Virus record (IMG/VR): IMGVR_UViG_3300009428_002469
Span: 1-26,458 of that record
Origin: a virus
Strand: one strand, 5' to 3'
DNA length: 26,458 nt
The notes below the pieces were generated by a model. It had not been told where the DNA came from. It did not search any database and saw only the letters and a program-made list of their open reading frames with translations. Of the stretch, positions 1 to 4,898 are shown piece after piece. Positions within the stretch are counted from its first letter, which is position 1. Every line of letters starts with the position of its first letter. The translations under genes were made by a program, and so were the position numbers.

Positions 1-336
1 AACATTTCCGTTTTCAAGTGTATCTGTAAGCACGATGCTAAGAGATGATAGAGCTATTAAGTCATTGCTTTCTGCACCGTCCCAGCTGATTACATCGTTA
101 GCGATGCTAAATTCTCTAGCTACTCCGTCTACTATCCATTGGTCATTGCATACTGTTACACTAGGCCAAGCTTCTGGTTCACTTATAGCTGTTGGTTCTA
201 CTAATGTGATAGTGTTGTTATTCCACTGACCTTGAATTAATTCTGTTTGAGTTAATACTACTGGTTCGATTACTTCTTTTTTACAAGATACTAAACCTAA
301 TACTGCTACTGCTGCTGTTAAAATAATTGCTTTCAT
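1..336 (-). CDS. Putative phage-encoded lipoprotein (partial, C-terminus beyond window)
   Basis: The ATG is at 336 on the minus strand and the frame stays open for 112 codons to the window edge, so the C-terminus is missing. The N-terminus is a lipoprotein signal: Met-Lys, a hydrophobic stretch of about 14 residues, then a lipobox LVSC with the modifiable Cys at residue 18, followed by KKE. After cleavage the protein would be anchored by lipid in a membrane and face the periplasm or the cell surface. The mature part begins with a polar linker and a segment (LIQGQWNNNTITL) that loosely resembles the first strand of lipocalin-like domains common in Bacteroidota; this is only a weak resemblance. 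Phage lipoproteins often act in superinfection exclusion, which is inference here. It lies downstream of a tRNA-like gene on the same strand. The lipoprotein call is firm; the function is unknown. Confidence 0.75.
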   Translation of the reverse strand, partial: MKAIILTAAVAVLGLVSCKKEVIEPVVLTQTELIQGQWNNNTITLVEPTAISEPEAWPSVTVCNDQWIVDGVAREFSIANDVISWDGAESNDLIALSSLSIVLTDTLENGNV

Positions 337-392
337 AATTTTTGTTTTTAATTGTTTGTTTTTAATTATTTGTTGTAATTTGTTATTATTAG

Positions 393-459
393 TTCCGCCA
401 TCAGGAATCGAACCTGATACTTCGTATTGCTACGCACTCTACCAATGAGCTATGACGGG
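393..459 (-). tRNA. tRNA-like RNA lacking a normal anticodon loop (67 nt)
   Basis: On the minus strand this segment folds as a tRNA with one striking exception. The acceptor stem is CCCGTCA/TGGCGGA, seven positions with a C-A mismatch at the first pair and one G-U. Positions 8-9 are TA. The D arm is GCTC, loop ATTGGTA, GAGT. The variable loop is AAGTA. The T arm is TCAGG, loop TTCGATT, CCTGA, and the discriminator is A. CCA is not encoded. The anticodon arm (423-434) is only 12 nt instead of 17: a 4-bp stem CGTA/TACG closed by GCAA, a GNRA-type tetraloop. No 7-nt loop with U33 can be formed, so it probably cannot decode. It may be a decoy, a non-decoding tRNA mimic or a decaying tRNA gene. 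The tRNA-like fold is well supported; function is unknown. Confidence 0.65.
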
Positions 460-499
460 TGGATCGTATATATTTCACTCTGATCCGTAACGCTATACA

Positions 500-549
500 C
501 GCAGGACACTACAATTAAGTAAGTATACTACGATCCAAGCGATCCTGCG
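500..549. repeat. Inverted repeat (7-bp stem) between radical SAM gene and tRNA-like gene
   Basis: CGCAGGA (500-506) is perfectly complementary to TCCTGCG (543-549) across a 36-nt loop. It lies in the 143-bp gap downstream of the radical SAM gene and upstream of the tRNA-like gene, both on the minus strand. It could be a processing or termination structure for the leftward transcript. There is no clear U-run, so a classical terminator is not supported. Confidence 0.35.
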
Positions 550-602
550 CGGTCCTCATGTATTGCTACTAAGGCGACTGTCCAGAATATTATATAATAC
601 AA

Positions 603-1478
603 CTAGAATATATATCTAATAGTATTCCATGCAATTGTATCTTTGTGTACTTTTTTCCATTCCTTTATAAATACAGGCTTGTGCTTGTACGAGTAACGGA
701 TATTTTTACCACCATACTGTGATACTTTTTTCTCTTGATTCTCAGGAGTCCAAAGTAAGTCTTCACCTGTTAAGTTATCTTCTAAATTTCTCACGTGTTT
801 ATCTTCGTTGTGAGTAAGGAATATAACTTCGGCTTTAACTTGAGATTTATACTCATCTTTTACATGTGTATCTAATTGATCGAATAGCTCTTCGTAATCT
901 GCCAACCATCCGTTATAGTGGACTACTGGACTGAAGTTTACGTGCACATCATAACCAGCGTCTATAAAGCTATTGATAGCTTTTATGCGATCTAGTATGA
1001 GTGGGGTATTAGGCTCTAATTCTGTAGATATACTTTGTGGCATTAAGCTAAATCTAATCCTTACTTTTTTATTAGGATTAAATGCTAGGAATTGCTTAGG
1101 TATAACTTTAGTAGCGAATGAGGCCATAGCTATCGGGTGCTCTTTAAAGAACGTAAATATTTCTTCCCACTTATGAAATTTAGCATGAAGAGCGAAGTCT
1201 TCGTTACAGCTGATATCATACGTAGTGTATTCTGCATGCGTTTGATTGGGTTTCTCTACATTTGTAAAGAATGCATGATTATTTACTTCTGATAGAATTT
1301 GTGCGTAGTTTTGTGCTACATTTAATCCTTTGGGTAAGTGCCGTTTCATGTAGCAATAGCTACAATTTAGTAAGCACCCATATCCGAAAGAAGGCGTTAT
1401 GAAGTCTGTACTTCTACCGCTCTCCCGAATCAGCATTGATTTCCTTGTTACTTTGTTTACTTTACTTTGTGATGACAT
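603..1478 (-). CDS. Radical SAM protein, spore photoproduct lyase (SPL)-like family
   Basis: A 291-residue protein when started at the first ATG (1478). A longer frame to 1541 begins with TTG and would overlap a small upstream ORF, so it is rejected. The radical SAM cluster motif CX3CX2C is present as GCLLNCSYCYM (Cys35, Cys39, Cys42), which binds the [4Fe-4S] cluster that cleaves S-adenosylmethionine. Further SPL-type signatures are DISCNEDF near residues 88-95, RFSLMPQ, a segment NFSPVVHYNGW, and a C-terminus ending RYIF. Cys91 sits at about the spacing expected for the hydrogen-donor Cys141 of Bacillus SPL. The founding enzyme directly reverses the thymine dimer spore photoproduct; the substrate of phage and Bacteroidota members is not known. 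A DNA-repair role is a reasonable inference. It belongs to the leftward accessory arm. Confidence 0.8.
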   Translation of the reverse strand: MSSQSKVNKVTRKSMLIRESGRSTDFITPSFGYGCLLNCSYCYMKRHLPKGLNVAQNYAQILSEVNNHAFFTNVEKPNQTHAEYTTYDISCNEDFALHAKFHKWEEIFTFFKEHPIAMASFATKVIPKQFLAFNPNKKVRIRFSLMPQSISTELEPNTPLILDRIKAINSFIDAGYDVHVNFSPVVHYNGWLADYEELFDQLDTHVKDEYKSQVKAEVIFLTHNEDKHVRNLEDNLTGEDLLWTPENQEKKVSQYGGKNIRYSYKHKPVFIKEWKKVHKDTIAWNTIRYIF

Positions 1479-1509
1479 TTTAATTGGGTTTAACTTGTTT
1501 ACAAGTTTG

Positions 1510-1590
1510 TTACTTATTTTTAGGCATTGTTGCAAGTGCAATAAGGAATAATATAAGTGATATTCCGAAACCTATTAACATTCTTTCCAT
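1510..1590 (-). CDS. Tiny hydrophobic peptide, 26 aa, single membrane helix
   Basis: ATG at 1590, TAA at 1510-1512. The peptide starts MERMLIGFGISLIL, continues with a hydrophobic run to about residue 21 and ends in a basic tail PKNK, giving one predicted transmembrane helix. It lies directly upstream of the radical SAM gene with a 31-base gap to that gene's ATG, so the two could be co-transcribed. Similar short hydrophobic ORFs recur on the same strand nearby. It is too short for homology, and its coding status is inferred from the hydrophobic pattern and the repeated arrangement. Confidence 0.4.
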   Translation of the reverse strand: MERMLIGFGISLILFLIALATMPKNK

Positions 1591-1611
1591 AATTTTAATA
1601 TATATAGTTAT

Positions 1612-1626
1612 GTAGGTCGTACCTAC
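1612..1626. promoter_or_regulatory. Perfect 6-bp dyad GTAGGT/ACCTAC, possible operator
   Basis: GTAGGT, three spacer bases CGT, then ACCTAC. It lies in the gap upstream of the tiny ORF at 1510-1590 and the radical SAM gene. A related sequence, TAGGT followed by TACCT, recurs at 4767-4779 in the divergent control region. It could be a repressor site or a small hairpin; no regulator is identified. Confidence 0.3.
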
Positions 1627-1694
1627 TTATATCCACGTTACACTACTACCGAATCAATATTGAAACGAATCTCAATCGAACGTAGTGTACCTTT

Positions 1695-2024
1695 TTACCC
1701 TACTAGACCTGCCGACTCTAACCTCAGCGGTAAACTTAATTCTAAGAAGAAGTCCCGTATATCTTTAGGTTCCATTAGGTCTAATTTAGTAATGTCATCA
1801 ATAACAATAGGTAAATAGAATGCTCCATTACCATGTGTGCTTTTGAATCGTAGTTCTGCTATATCTCTATTTACAAATATACCTCCATAGTTGAACCAAG
1901 CTGGATGTTCTATGGGATTAATATCGGCTAATAATGTATATGCGTTAGTTTGTTTTGAAAGTAGTGACAAGTAATTAGTCTTATACTTATGCAACCACTC
2001 TGAGTTGGGATTAAGTTCTTCCAT
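1695..2024 (-). CDS. Hypothetical phage protein, 109 aa
   Basis: ATG at 2024 and a 109-residue acidic-to-neutral protein that I do not recognise. It has no signal peptide or membrane segment. Visible features are an aromatic patch AWFNYGGIF near residues 42-50, a mixed strand/turn segment FYLPIVIDDITKLDL near residues 70-84, and a helical leucine-rich C-terminus FFLELSLPLRLES. The composition suggests a small globular cytoplasmic protein. It sits in the leftward accessory arm between two groups of tiny ORFs. The gap downstream of it holds an 8-bp inverted repeat (TACACTAC near 1639-1646 and GTAGTGTA near 1683-1690) that may end its transcript. Confidence 0.7.
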   Translation of the reverse strand: MEELNPNSEWLHKYKTNYLSLLSKQTNAYTLLADINPIEHPAWFNYGGIFVNRDIAELRFKSTHGNGAFYLPIVIDDITKLDLMEPKDIRDFFLELSLPLRLESAGLVG

Positions 2025-2047
2025 TACTTTTTATTTTTAAGGTTAAT

Positions 2048-2101
2048 TTATATATATCCACCTATCACTAGGATTACTACTGTTATTAAAAACAATATCA
2101 T
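2048..2101 (-). CDS. Tiny hydrophobic peptide, 17 aa
   Basis: ATG at 2101, TAA at 2048-2050. The peptide is MILFLITVVILVIGGYI, almost wholly hydrophobic and long enough for one short membrane helix. It lies 15 bases downstream of the stop of another tiny hydrophobic ORF and 24 bases upstream of the 109-aa gene, all on the minus strand. Three consecutive short ORFs with tight spacing argue for real coding, but a random hydrophobic frame in AT-rich DNA cannot be excluded. Confidence 0.33.
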   Translation of the reverse strand: MILFLITVVILVIGGYI

Positions 2102-2116
2102 ATATATTTAATTTAG

Positions 2117-2176
2117 TTATTTCTCGTATGTAGCTACGATTATCGCAACTACTATTACTAATGCAAGTACATTCAT
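2117..2176 (-). CDS. Tiny hydrophobic peptide, 19 aa
   Basis: ATG at 2176, TAA at 2117-2119. The peptide is MNVLALVIVVAIIVATYEK: a 14-residue run of V, I, A and L ending in TYEK. A single membrane helix with a charged C-terminal end is predicted. The next tiny ORF upstream stops four bases before this ATG (2181), so the two look translationally linked. Function is unknown. Confidence 0.37.
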   Translation of the reverse strand: MNVLALVIVVAIIVATYEK

Positions 2177-2180
2177 ACTT

Positions 2181-2282
2181 TTAATTTTTAAGTGCACATG
2201 CGGCACCAATTGCCATACTTGAAAGTGTTTCTTTTGTCACTTTTATTGCACGTCTTACTTTTACTTTTGTTCTCTTTGACAT
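2181..2282 (-). CDS. Small basic peptide, 33 aa
   Basis: ATG at 2282, TAA at 2181-2183. The N-terminal half is strongly basic (MSKRTKVKVRRAIKVTK), followed by a mildly hydrophobic segment (SSMAIGAACAL) ending in KN. It could be a nucleic-acid-binding or membrane-associated peptide. It sits between the 46-aa ORF (stop at 2290) and the 19-aa hydrophobic ORF (start 2176), with spacings of 7 and 4 bases. That compact packing is the main support for coding. Confidence 0.42.
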   Translation of the reverse strand: MSKRTKVKVRRAIKVTKETLSSMAIGAACALKN

Positions 2283-2289
2283 AGTATAG

Positions 2290-2430
2290 TTATTTAGTTG
2301 TTATATAATTTGTAATATACTCTAGAAGATCTGCATCATCTGGTATAGATTCTTGCTTGTCATTTAACATGTTAAGTATGTCTAGTACAAGTTGAGGTAT
2401 TTCTTCTATATTATAGTTAGTCTTCTTCAT
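2290..2430 (-). CDS. Small acidic hypothetical protein, 46 aa
   Basis: ATG at 2430, TAA at 2290-2292. The start overlaps the end of the 148-aa gene (stop at 2417) by 14 bases, an arrangement typical of coupled phage genes. The product begins MKKTNYNIEEIPQLVLDIL, is rich in Asp, Glu and Ile/Leu, and is probably mostly helical. It has no membrane segment. It is not recognised. Confidence 0.55.
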   Translation of the reverse strand: MKKTNYNIEEIPQLVLDILNMLNDKQESIPDDADLLEYITNYITTK

Positions 2431-2863
2431 AAAGCTTGCCTTTTAATGTAAATTCATAATCATTACATAAGCATAGGGTATTCAATCCTTCATCTGAATA
2501 CACATACTCACTATCATCATGTAGCGCGTTTATTACTCTATTTGCATTACCATCTTGTTGCATGCTTTCAATTAAATCAACATCCCAACATACTCCAGTT
2601 AATGGGCAGTCATCAGCAACTAGTCTATCTAGCAATTTATCATCGTAACTTGTAAAGGATACAAATTCACTTTTACTTGGGAATTGTCCGATTGAATAAG
2701 AAACAACTCCTCCTATTAATTCACTTAGGCTATTTATGCTATCTATAACTTCAGTTACAGAATGATCATTCAAATCATGCATAGTATTTCTTATATTATC
2801 TAAGCATAACTCTTTGTTAGGATGATTATCTATTGTGTAAATTGTTGTTTTTATAGTTCTCAT
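2417..2863 (-). CDS. Hypothetical phage protein, 148 aa
   Basis: ATG at 2863. The opening RTIKTTIYTID resembles a widespread group of short phage proteins of unknown function that begin with a K-T-I-T-T-x-Y-T type strand; that resemblance is from memory and modest. Other visible features are a segment VVSYSIGQFPSKSEFVSF near residues 53-70, CPLTGVCWDVDLIESM near residues 85-100, and a C-terminal CLCNDYEFTLKGKL. Five cysteines are present, with no obvious metal-site spacing. It is probably a soluble early or accessory protein. It lies downstream of the large noncoding gap at 2864-3290. Confidence 0.65.
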   Translation of the reverse strand: MRTIKTTIYTIDNHPNKELCLDNIRNTMHDLNDHSVTEVIDSINSLSELIGGVVSYSIGQFPSKSEFVSFTSYDDKLLDRLVADDCPLTGVCWDVDLIESMQQDGNANRVINALHDDSEYVYSDEGLNTLCLCNDYEFTLKGKLYEED

Positions 2864-3290
2864 TATATTTAGTTTTAGTTATTTATACGGGCTTGTTTAT
2901 AGCACGTTATTCTTGTAAATATACACATACACTAGCCTAAGGTCGTCCTCATTGCTTTTTTCCACGCAAATTGATGGAAATTGTACAGCCAAGTGGAAGG
3001 GTCGTAGTGGGAAGTAGTTATGTAATTTTTATGTTGGGTGAAGAGAATTTGTTGGGATTGAGGGGTGGATGGGTTGTTAATCATAGGTGGTCTCTTACAT
3101 TCCTAAGAATTCCCCACCAGTTTCAACAACTCACCCACCCGTCTCCCCCGTCCTTATGTATTTCGGGTAATATAGCTACGACTCCGTGCGAATTACGCGT
3201 CAACCCTTTATAAGGAAGCCGATATACATCCAGAGGACTTAGTTATTCCCCCTCCGTCCCCTCCTCTTATAGTTTTAGGATGGGAATTCT
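2864..3290. other. 427-bp noncoding gap with G-rich then C-rich tracts
   Basis: No convincing gene is present on either strand. The plus strand is G-rich in 2997-3073, with several GGG runs, and C-rich in 3112-3150 and 3248-3266. A long inverted repeat (3063-3140, listed separately) joins the two. The far end carries a CCCCCTCCGTCCCCTCCTC tract at 3248-3266. A structured RNA, a leader for the 148-aa gene or a replication-related element are all possible. No recognisable iterons or protein-binding arrays were seen. Confidence 0.5.
3063..3140. repeat. Long inverted repeat / stable hairpin
   Basis: The left arm 3063-3078 and right arm 3125-3140 pair over 16 positions, with one A-C mismatch and one G-U. 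Inside, GGTGG (3086-3090) pairs with CCACC (3114-3118), and ATTC/GAAT forms a small apical stem. GGGA (3054-3057) and TCCC (3144-3147) can extend the base. The G+C content of the stem is far above the surroundings. There is no terminator-like T-run. It is best read as a structured RNA or cruciform element. Confidence 0.6.
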
Positions 3291-3620
3291 TTACGCGTTG
3301 GTAAGACTTCTACAAGCCATTCCATTAGCGGCATCAAGTTCATCATAAGCATTGGCGAGTAATTCTTTCAATGTTTCATAGTCCCAGGCAGAGTACGCCA
3401 TATCATCTTCTGTTGGAAGTTTGGACAGCTGAACAGTTAGCCAAAGTATATGATTGTTAAGTTGGTCAATACATCTCATAGTTATATATTTAGGGTTAGT
3501 ATTAAATACGCTGCCAGTACATCCCTTAACCCTATCATGGGAATCATTATATTTGGGTTGTACTAGCGAGGATAGGTCACTTTCTGTGCGGATAAAATGA
3601 TGTACATCATAATAAGGCAT
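3291..3620 (-). CDS. Hypothetical phage protein, 109 aa
   Basis: ATG at 3620. The product starts MPYYDVHHFIRTESDL and is not recognised. The C-terminal half is predicted helical (LNNHILWLTVQLSKL near residues 54-68, then ETLKELLANAYDELDAANGMA), suggesting a small helical soluble protein. There is no signal peptide or membrane segment. Its stop lies at the edge of the 427-bp noncoding gap, and about 230 bases of untranslated DNA lie upstream before the next small ORF on this strand. Confidence 0.6.
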   Translation of the reverse strand: MPYYDVHHFIRTESDLSSLVQPKYNDSHDRVKGCTGSVFNTNPKYITMRCIDQLNNHILWLTVQLSKLPTEDDMAYSAWDYETLKELLANAYDELDAANGMACRSLTNA

Positions 3621-3852
3621 TAGGTGGTTATCCAGTTGTCGGTGAGTGCGATAGTAGTCTAGCTAAAATCACGGGCGGTTACCCTACACTCAATGTCTTG
3701 AAGTTGCTTATTATTAGCTGGCAACTTATAAAAAGGTACTGTTTTAACTTAACATAGTATATAACATGTTAGGCTAGTTTTAATTAAATACAAGTCCACT
3801 GTATACAATAAGCTTTGTAGCCTATTATATACAGCCCCTTGTTGACTTTATC
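3621..3852. other. Noncoding gap with several hairpins
   Basis: Three stems are visible. TGAGTG (3643-3648) pairs with CACTCA (3687-3692). AAGTTGC (3701-3707) pairs perfectly with GCAACTT (3721-3727). CTGTATA (3799-3805) pairs with TATACAG (3828-3834), with an inner AATA/TATT stem. The last lies 18 bases downstream of the stop of the 33-aa hydrophobic ORF and could end its leftward transcript. No ORF longer than a few codons with good context was found. Confidence 0.4.
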
Positions 3853-3954
3853 TTATGCAGCCGCAAATGCAGCCCAGAAGATTGGTACAATAACTAATAC
3901 TATAAATAGTAATGAGTATTTAACCTCTTCTTTTGCAGTGTTTTTATGTATCAT
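3853..3954 (-). CDS. Small membrane peptide, 33 aa
   Basis: ATG at 3954, TAA at 3853-3855. The N-terminus is polar (MIHKNTAKEEVKYS), followed by a hydrophobic segment LLFIVLVIVPIFWAAFAAA that runs to the end. This gives one membrane helix with the charged end probably cytoplasmic. It is the longest of the four tiny hydrophobic ORFs in this arm. A hairpin lies just downstream. Function is unknown. Confidence 0.45.
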   Translation of the reverse strand: MIHKNTAKEEVKYSLLFIVLVIVPIFWAAFAAA

Positions 3955-3977
3955 GGTAGTGATTTTAAAGTTAAGTA

Positions 3978-4004
3978 AATCCCTCCACACTAGGTGAAGG
4001 GATT
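3978..4004 (-). terminator. Hairpin, possible leftward terminator
   Basis: AATCCCT (3978-3984) pairs with AGGGATT (3998-4004), with an inner CAC/GTG stem. It lies just downstream of the 24-aa ORF stop (4012). In the leftward direction the hairpin is followed by an AT-rich stretch without a strong U-run, so termination is plausible but weakly supported. Confidence 0.4.
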
Positions 4005-4011
4005 AATGTTG

Positions 4012-4086
4012 TTACATGTTCGGGTTGAACACGTTTGTGTGATCTGTAAGAAGACCATCTGCTGTGATAACTAATTGCTTTTTCAT
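4012..4086 (-). CDS. Possible small peptide, 24 aa
   Basis: ATG at 4086, TAA at 4012-4014. The peptide begins MKKQLVITADGLLTDH and is soluble, with no membrane segment. It lies between two hairpins that could bound a short transcript. Its length makes coding uncertain, but the MKK start and the position downstream of the OB-fold-candidate gene are reasonable. Confidence 0.3.
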   Translation of the reverse strand: MKKQLVITADGLLTDHTNVFNPNM

Positions 4087-4136
4087 GTGATGATGAATTA
4101 AAAGTGACACATAACTTATGTTATGCGGTATTAAAG

Positions 4137-4168
4137 TTCCCTACAACCCAATCAAGGATTGTAGGGAA
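4137..4168 (-). terminator. Perfect 10-bp hairpin after the OB-fold-candidate gene
   Basis: TTCCCTACAA (4137-4146) and TTGTAGGGAA (4159-4168) are perfectly complementary across a 12-nt loop. The hairpin lies six bases beyond the stop of the 120-aa leftward gene and is followed in that direction by CTTTAATA. It is a good candidate for a leftward transcription terminator or a 3' stabilising hairpin. Confidence 0.6.
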
Positions 4169-4174
4169 TGTCTA

Positions 4175-4537
4175 CTATGCTTCTTCTACCTCAGCAGCCT
4201 CTGCAACTAATGCAGAAAGACCAGCGAACATAGACTTGTTAGCGCGAGATGCACCTTCCAAGTGAGATACACGGATAGTAGGTTCTCCTGCATCGTCAAA
4301 TGACAATGTAGAAAGGTAAGAGCGACCAGCTTCCATACCATGTGCGAAATTCGCAGCATTGATGAATGCAGTAGCAACCTCACGCTTCCCTTGAGGATTT
4401 GTAAATGATACAGACGCAATGCGGTATCCTTTACCCTTAGATGTAATCAATTCTTTTGAACCAATAGATTGAACTACTGATGTAAATTGGTATTCTGTGG
4501 CACCTGTTTGTGCGTTTTGAATAGCTTTAAATGACAT
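4175..4537 (-). CDS. Small protein with acidic tail, candidate single-stranded-DNA-binding (OB-fold) protein
   Basis: ATG at 4537, 120 residues. The body is strand-rich: TEYQFTSVVQSI, a glycine turn GKGYRIASVSFTNPQGKREVATAFI, a helix-like AANFAHGM and then SYLSTLSFDDAGEPTIRVSHL. It ends in an acidic, alanine-rich tail AEAAEVEEA. Small beta-barrel bodies with acidic C-termini are typical of phage single-stranded-DNA-binding proteins, so that role is proposed by inference only; no sequence signature proves it. It is the first gene of the leftward arm, next to the divergent control region, and its transcript probably ends at the hairpin 4137-4168. Strong expression would fit an abundant DNA-binding protein. 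Confidence 0.5.
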   Translation of the reverse strand: MSFKAIQNAQTGATEYQFTSVVQSIGSKELITSKGKGYRIASVSFTNPQGKREVATAFINAANFAHGMEAGRSYLSTLSFDDAGEPTIRVSHLEGASRANKSMFAGLSALVAEAAEVEEA

Positions 4538-4628
4538 AATGTGTGATGTTTGGGTATAATTATTAATGGTGTCCGTCTAGTGGACAAATCTTTTAGCCTA
4601 TTCTTAGAAAAGACCGGGGGTAAACCCC

Positions 4629-4636
4629 CAAACTTA
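4629..4636 (-). promoter_or_regulatory. Leftward promoter -7-like element TAAGTTTG
   Basis: Read on the minus strand the sequence is TAAGTTTG, matching the Bacteroidota -7 consensus TAnnTTTG, about 92 bases upstream of the 120-aa gene. A GGGGGT/ACCCCC dyad overlaps the expected start of transcription and might act as an operator. The upstream -33 element is not clear, so confidence is modest. Confidence 0.35.
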
Positions 4637-4685
4637 AGAAAGGGTGGGGATAAAGTTAATTAGAGTTCTCTCACAACCCCTCACC

Positions 4686-4717
4686 AAAAAAAAAAAATAA
4701 AAAATAAAAAAATAAAA
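4686..4717. repeat. A-rich tract
   Basis: A run of twelve A's followed by further A-runs broken by single T's, on the plus strand. It lies in the middle of the divergent intergenic region. Such tracts can bend DNA or act as upstream promoter elements. Confidence 0.7.
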
Positions 4718-4766
4718 TCCACGATGGTCCCCAAAAGTATAACGGCTTACATACATTACTACCCGC

Positions 4767-4793
4767 TAGGTCATTACCTTTCAGGTAAACCTA
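4767..4793. promoter_or_regulatory. Bulged hairpin/dyad upstream of P1
   Basis: TAGGT (4767-4771) pairs with ACCTA (4789-4793). After a CA bulge, TTACCT (4774-4779) pairs with AGGTAA (4783-4788) around a TTC loop. It lies about 40 bases upstream of the P1 upstream element and shares the TAGGT...TACCT half-sites with the dyad at 1612-1626. It is a possible operator. Confidence 0.35.
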
Positions 4794-4830
4794 CGTATAG
4801 TACTAGTATATTTAACAATAATTAGTTAAA

Positions 4831-4867
4831 TTACTAGGAATAATCGCAAACATTATATATCTTTGTA
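4831..4867 (+). promoter_or_regulatory. Promoter P1 (extended phage motif)
   Basis: TTACTAGGAATAA at 4831-4843, 14 bases, then TATCTTTGTA at 4858-4867. The -7 element fits the Bacteroidota TAnnTTTG consensus. The upstream element and its spacing are almost identical to P2 at 8801. It drives the 192-aa gene starting 31 bases downstream and probably the following gene up to the terminator at 6138. Confidence 0.75.
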
Positions 4868-4898
4868 CCACCAATTACCATTATAAACCGTTAAGCCT

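Larger units (their letters stand above)
4538..4898. promoter_or_regulatory. Divergent control region between leftward and rightward arms
   Basis: 361 bases separate the divergent genes. From left to right it contains a TGTCC/GGACA hairpin in the leftward leader (4570-4586), a GGGGGT/ACCCCC dyad (4616-4629), a leftward promoter-like TAAGTTTG (4636-4629 on the minus strand), an A-rich tract (4686-4717), a bulged hairpin (4767-4793) and the rightward promoter P1 (4831-4867). No gene is seen. It is the natural place for transcriptional switching, and the A-tract may bend the DNA. Confidence 0.6.

Noticed and set aside
35-229. 64-aa frame on the plus strand at the left edge
   Set aside because: It is a shadow of the lipoprotein gene on the opposite strand, which has a clear signal peptide and lipobox.
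393-459. Normal elongator tRNA (for example Cys, from the GCA in the loop)
   Set aside because: The anticodon arm is five bases too short and the loop has only four bases, so no standard anticodon can be presented.
1479-1541. Longer N-terminus for the radical SAM gene
   Set aside because: The extension begins with TTG, overlaps the small hydrophobic ORF and precedes a good ATG at 1478.
2971-3213. 80-aa plus-strand ORF in the 427-bp gap
   Set aside because: Composition is low-complexity from G- and C-rich tracts, the frame spans the inverted repeat, and it opposes the local transcription direction.
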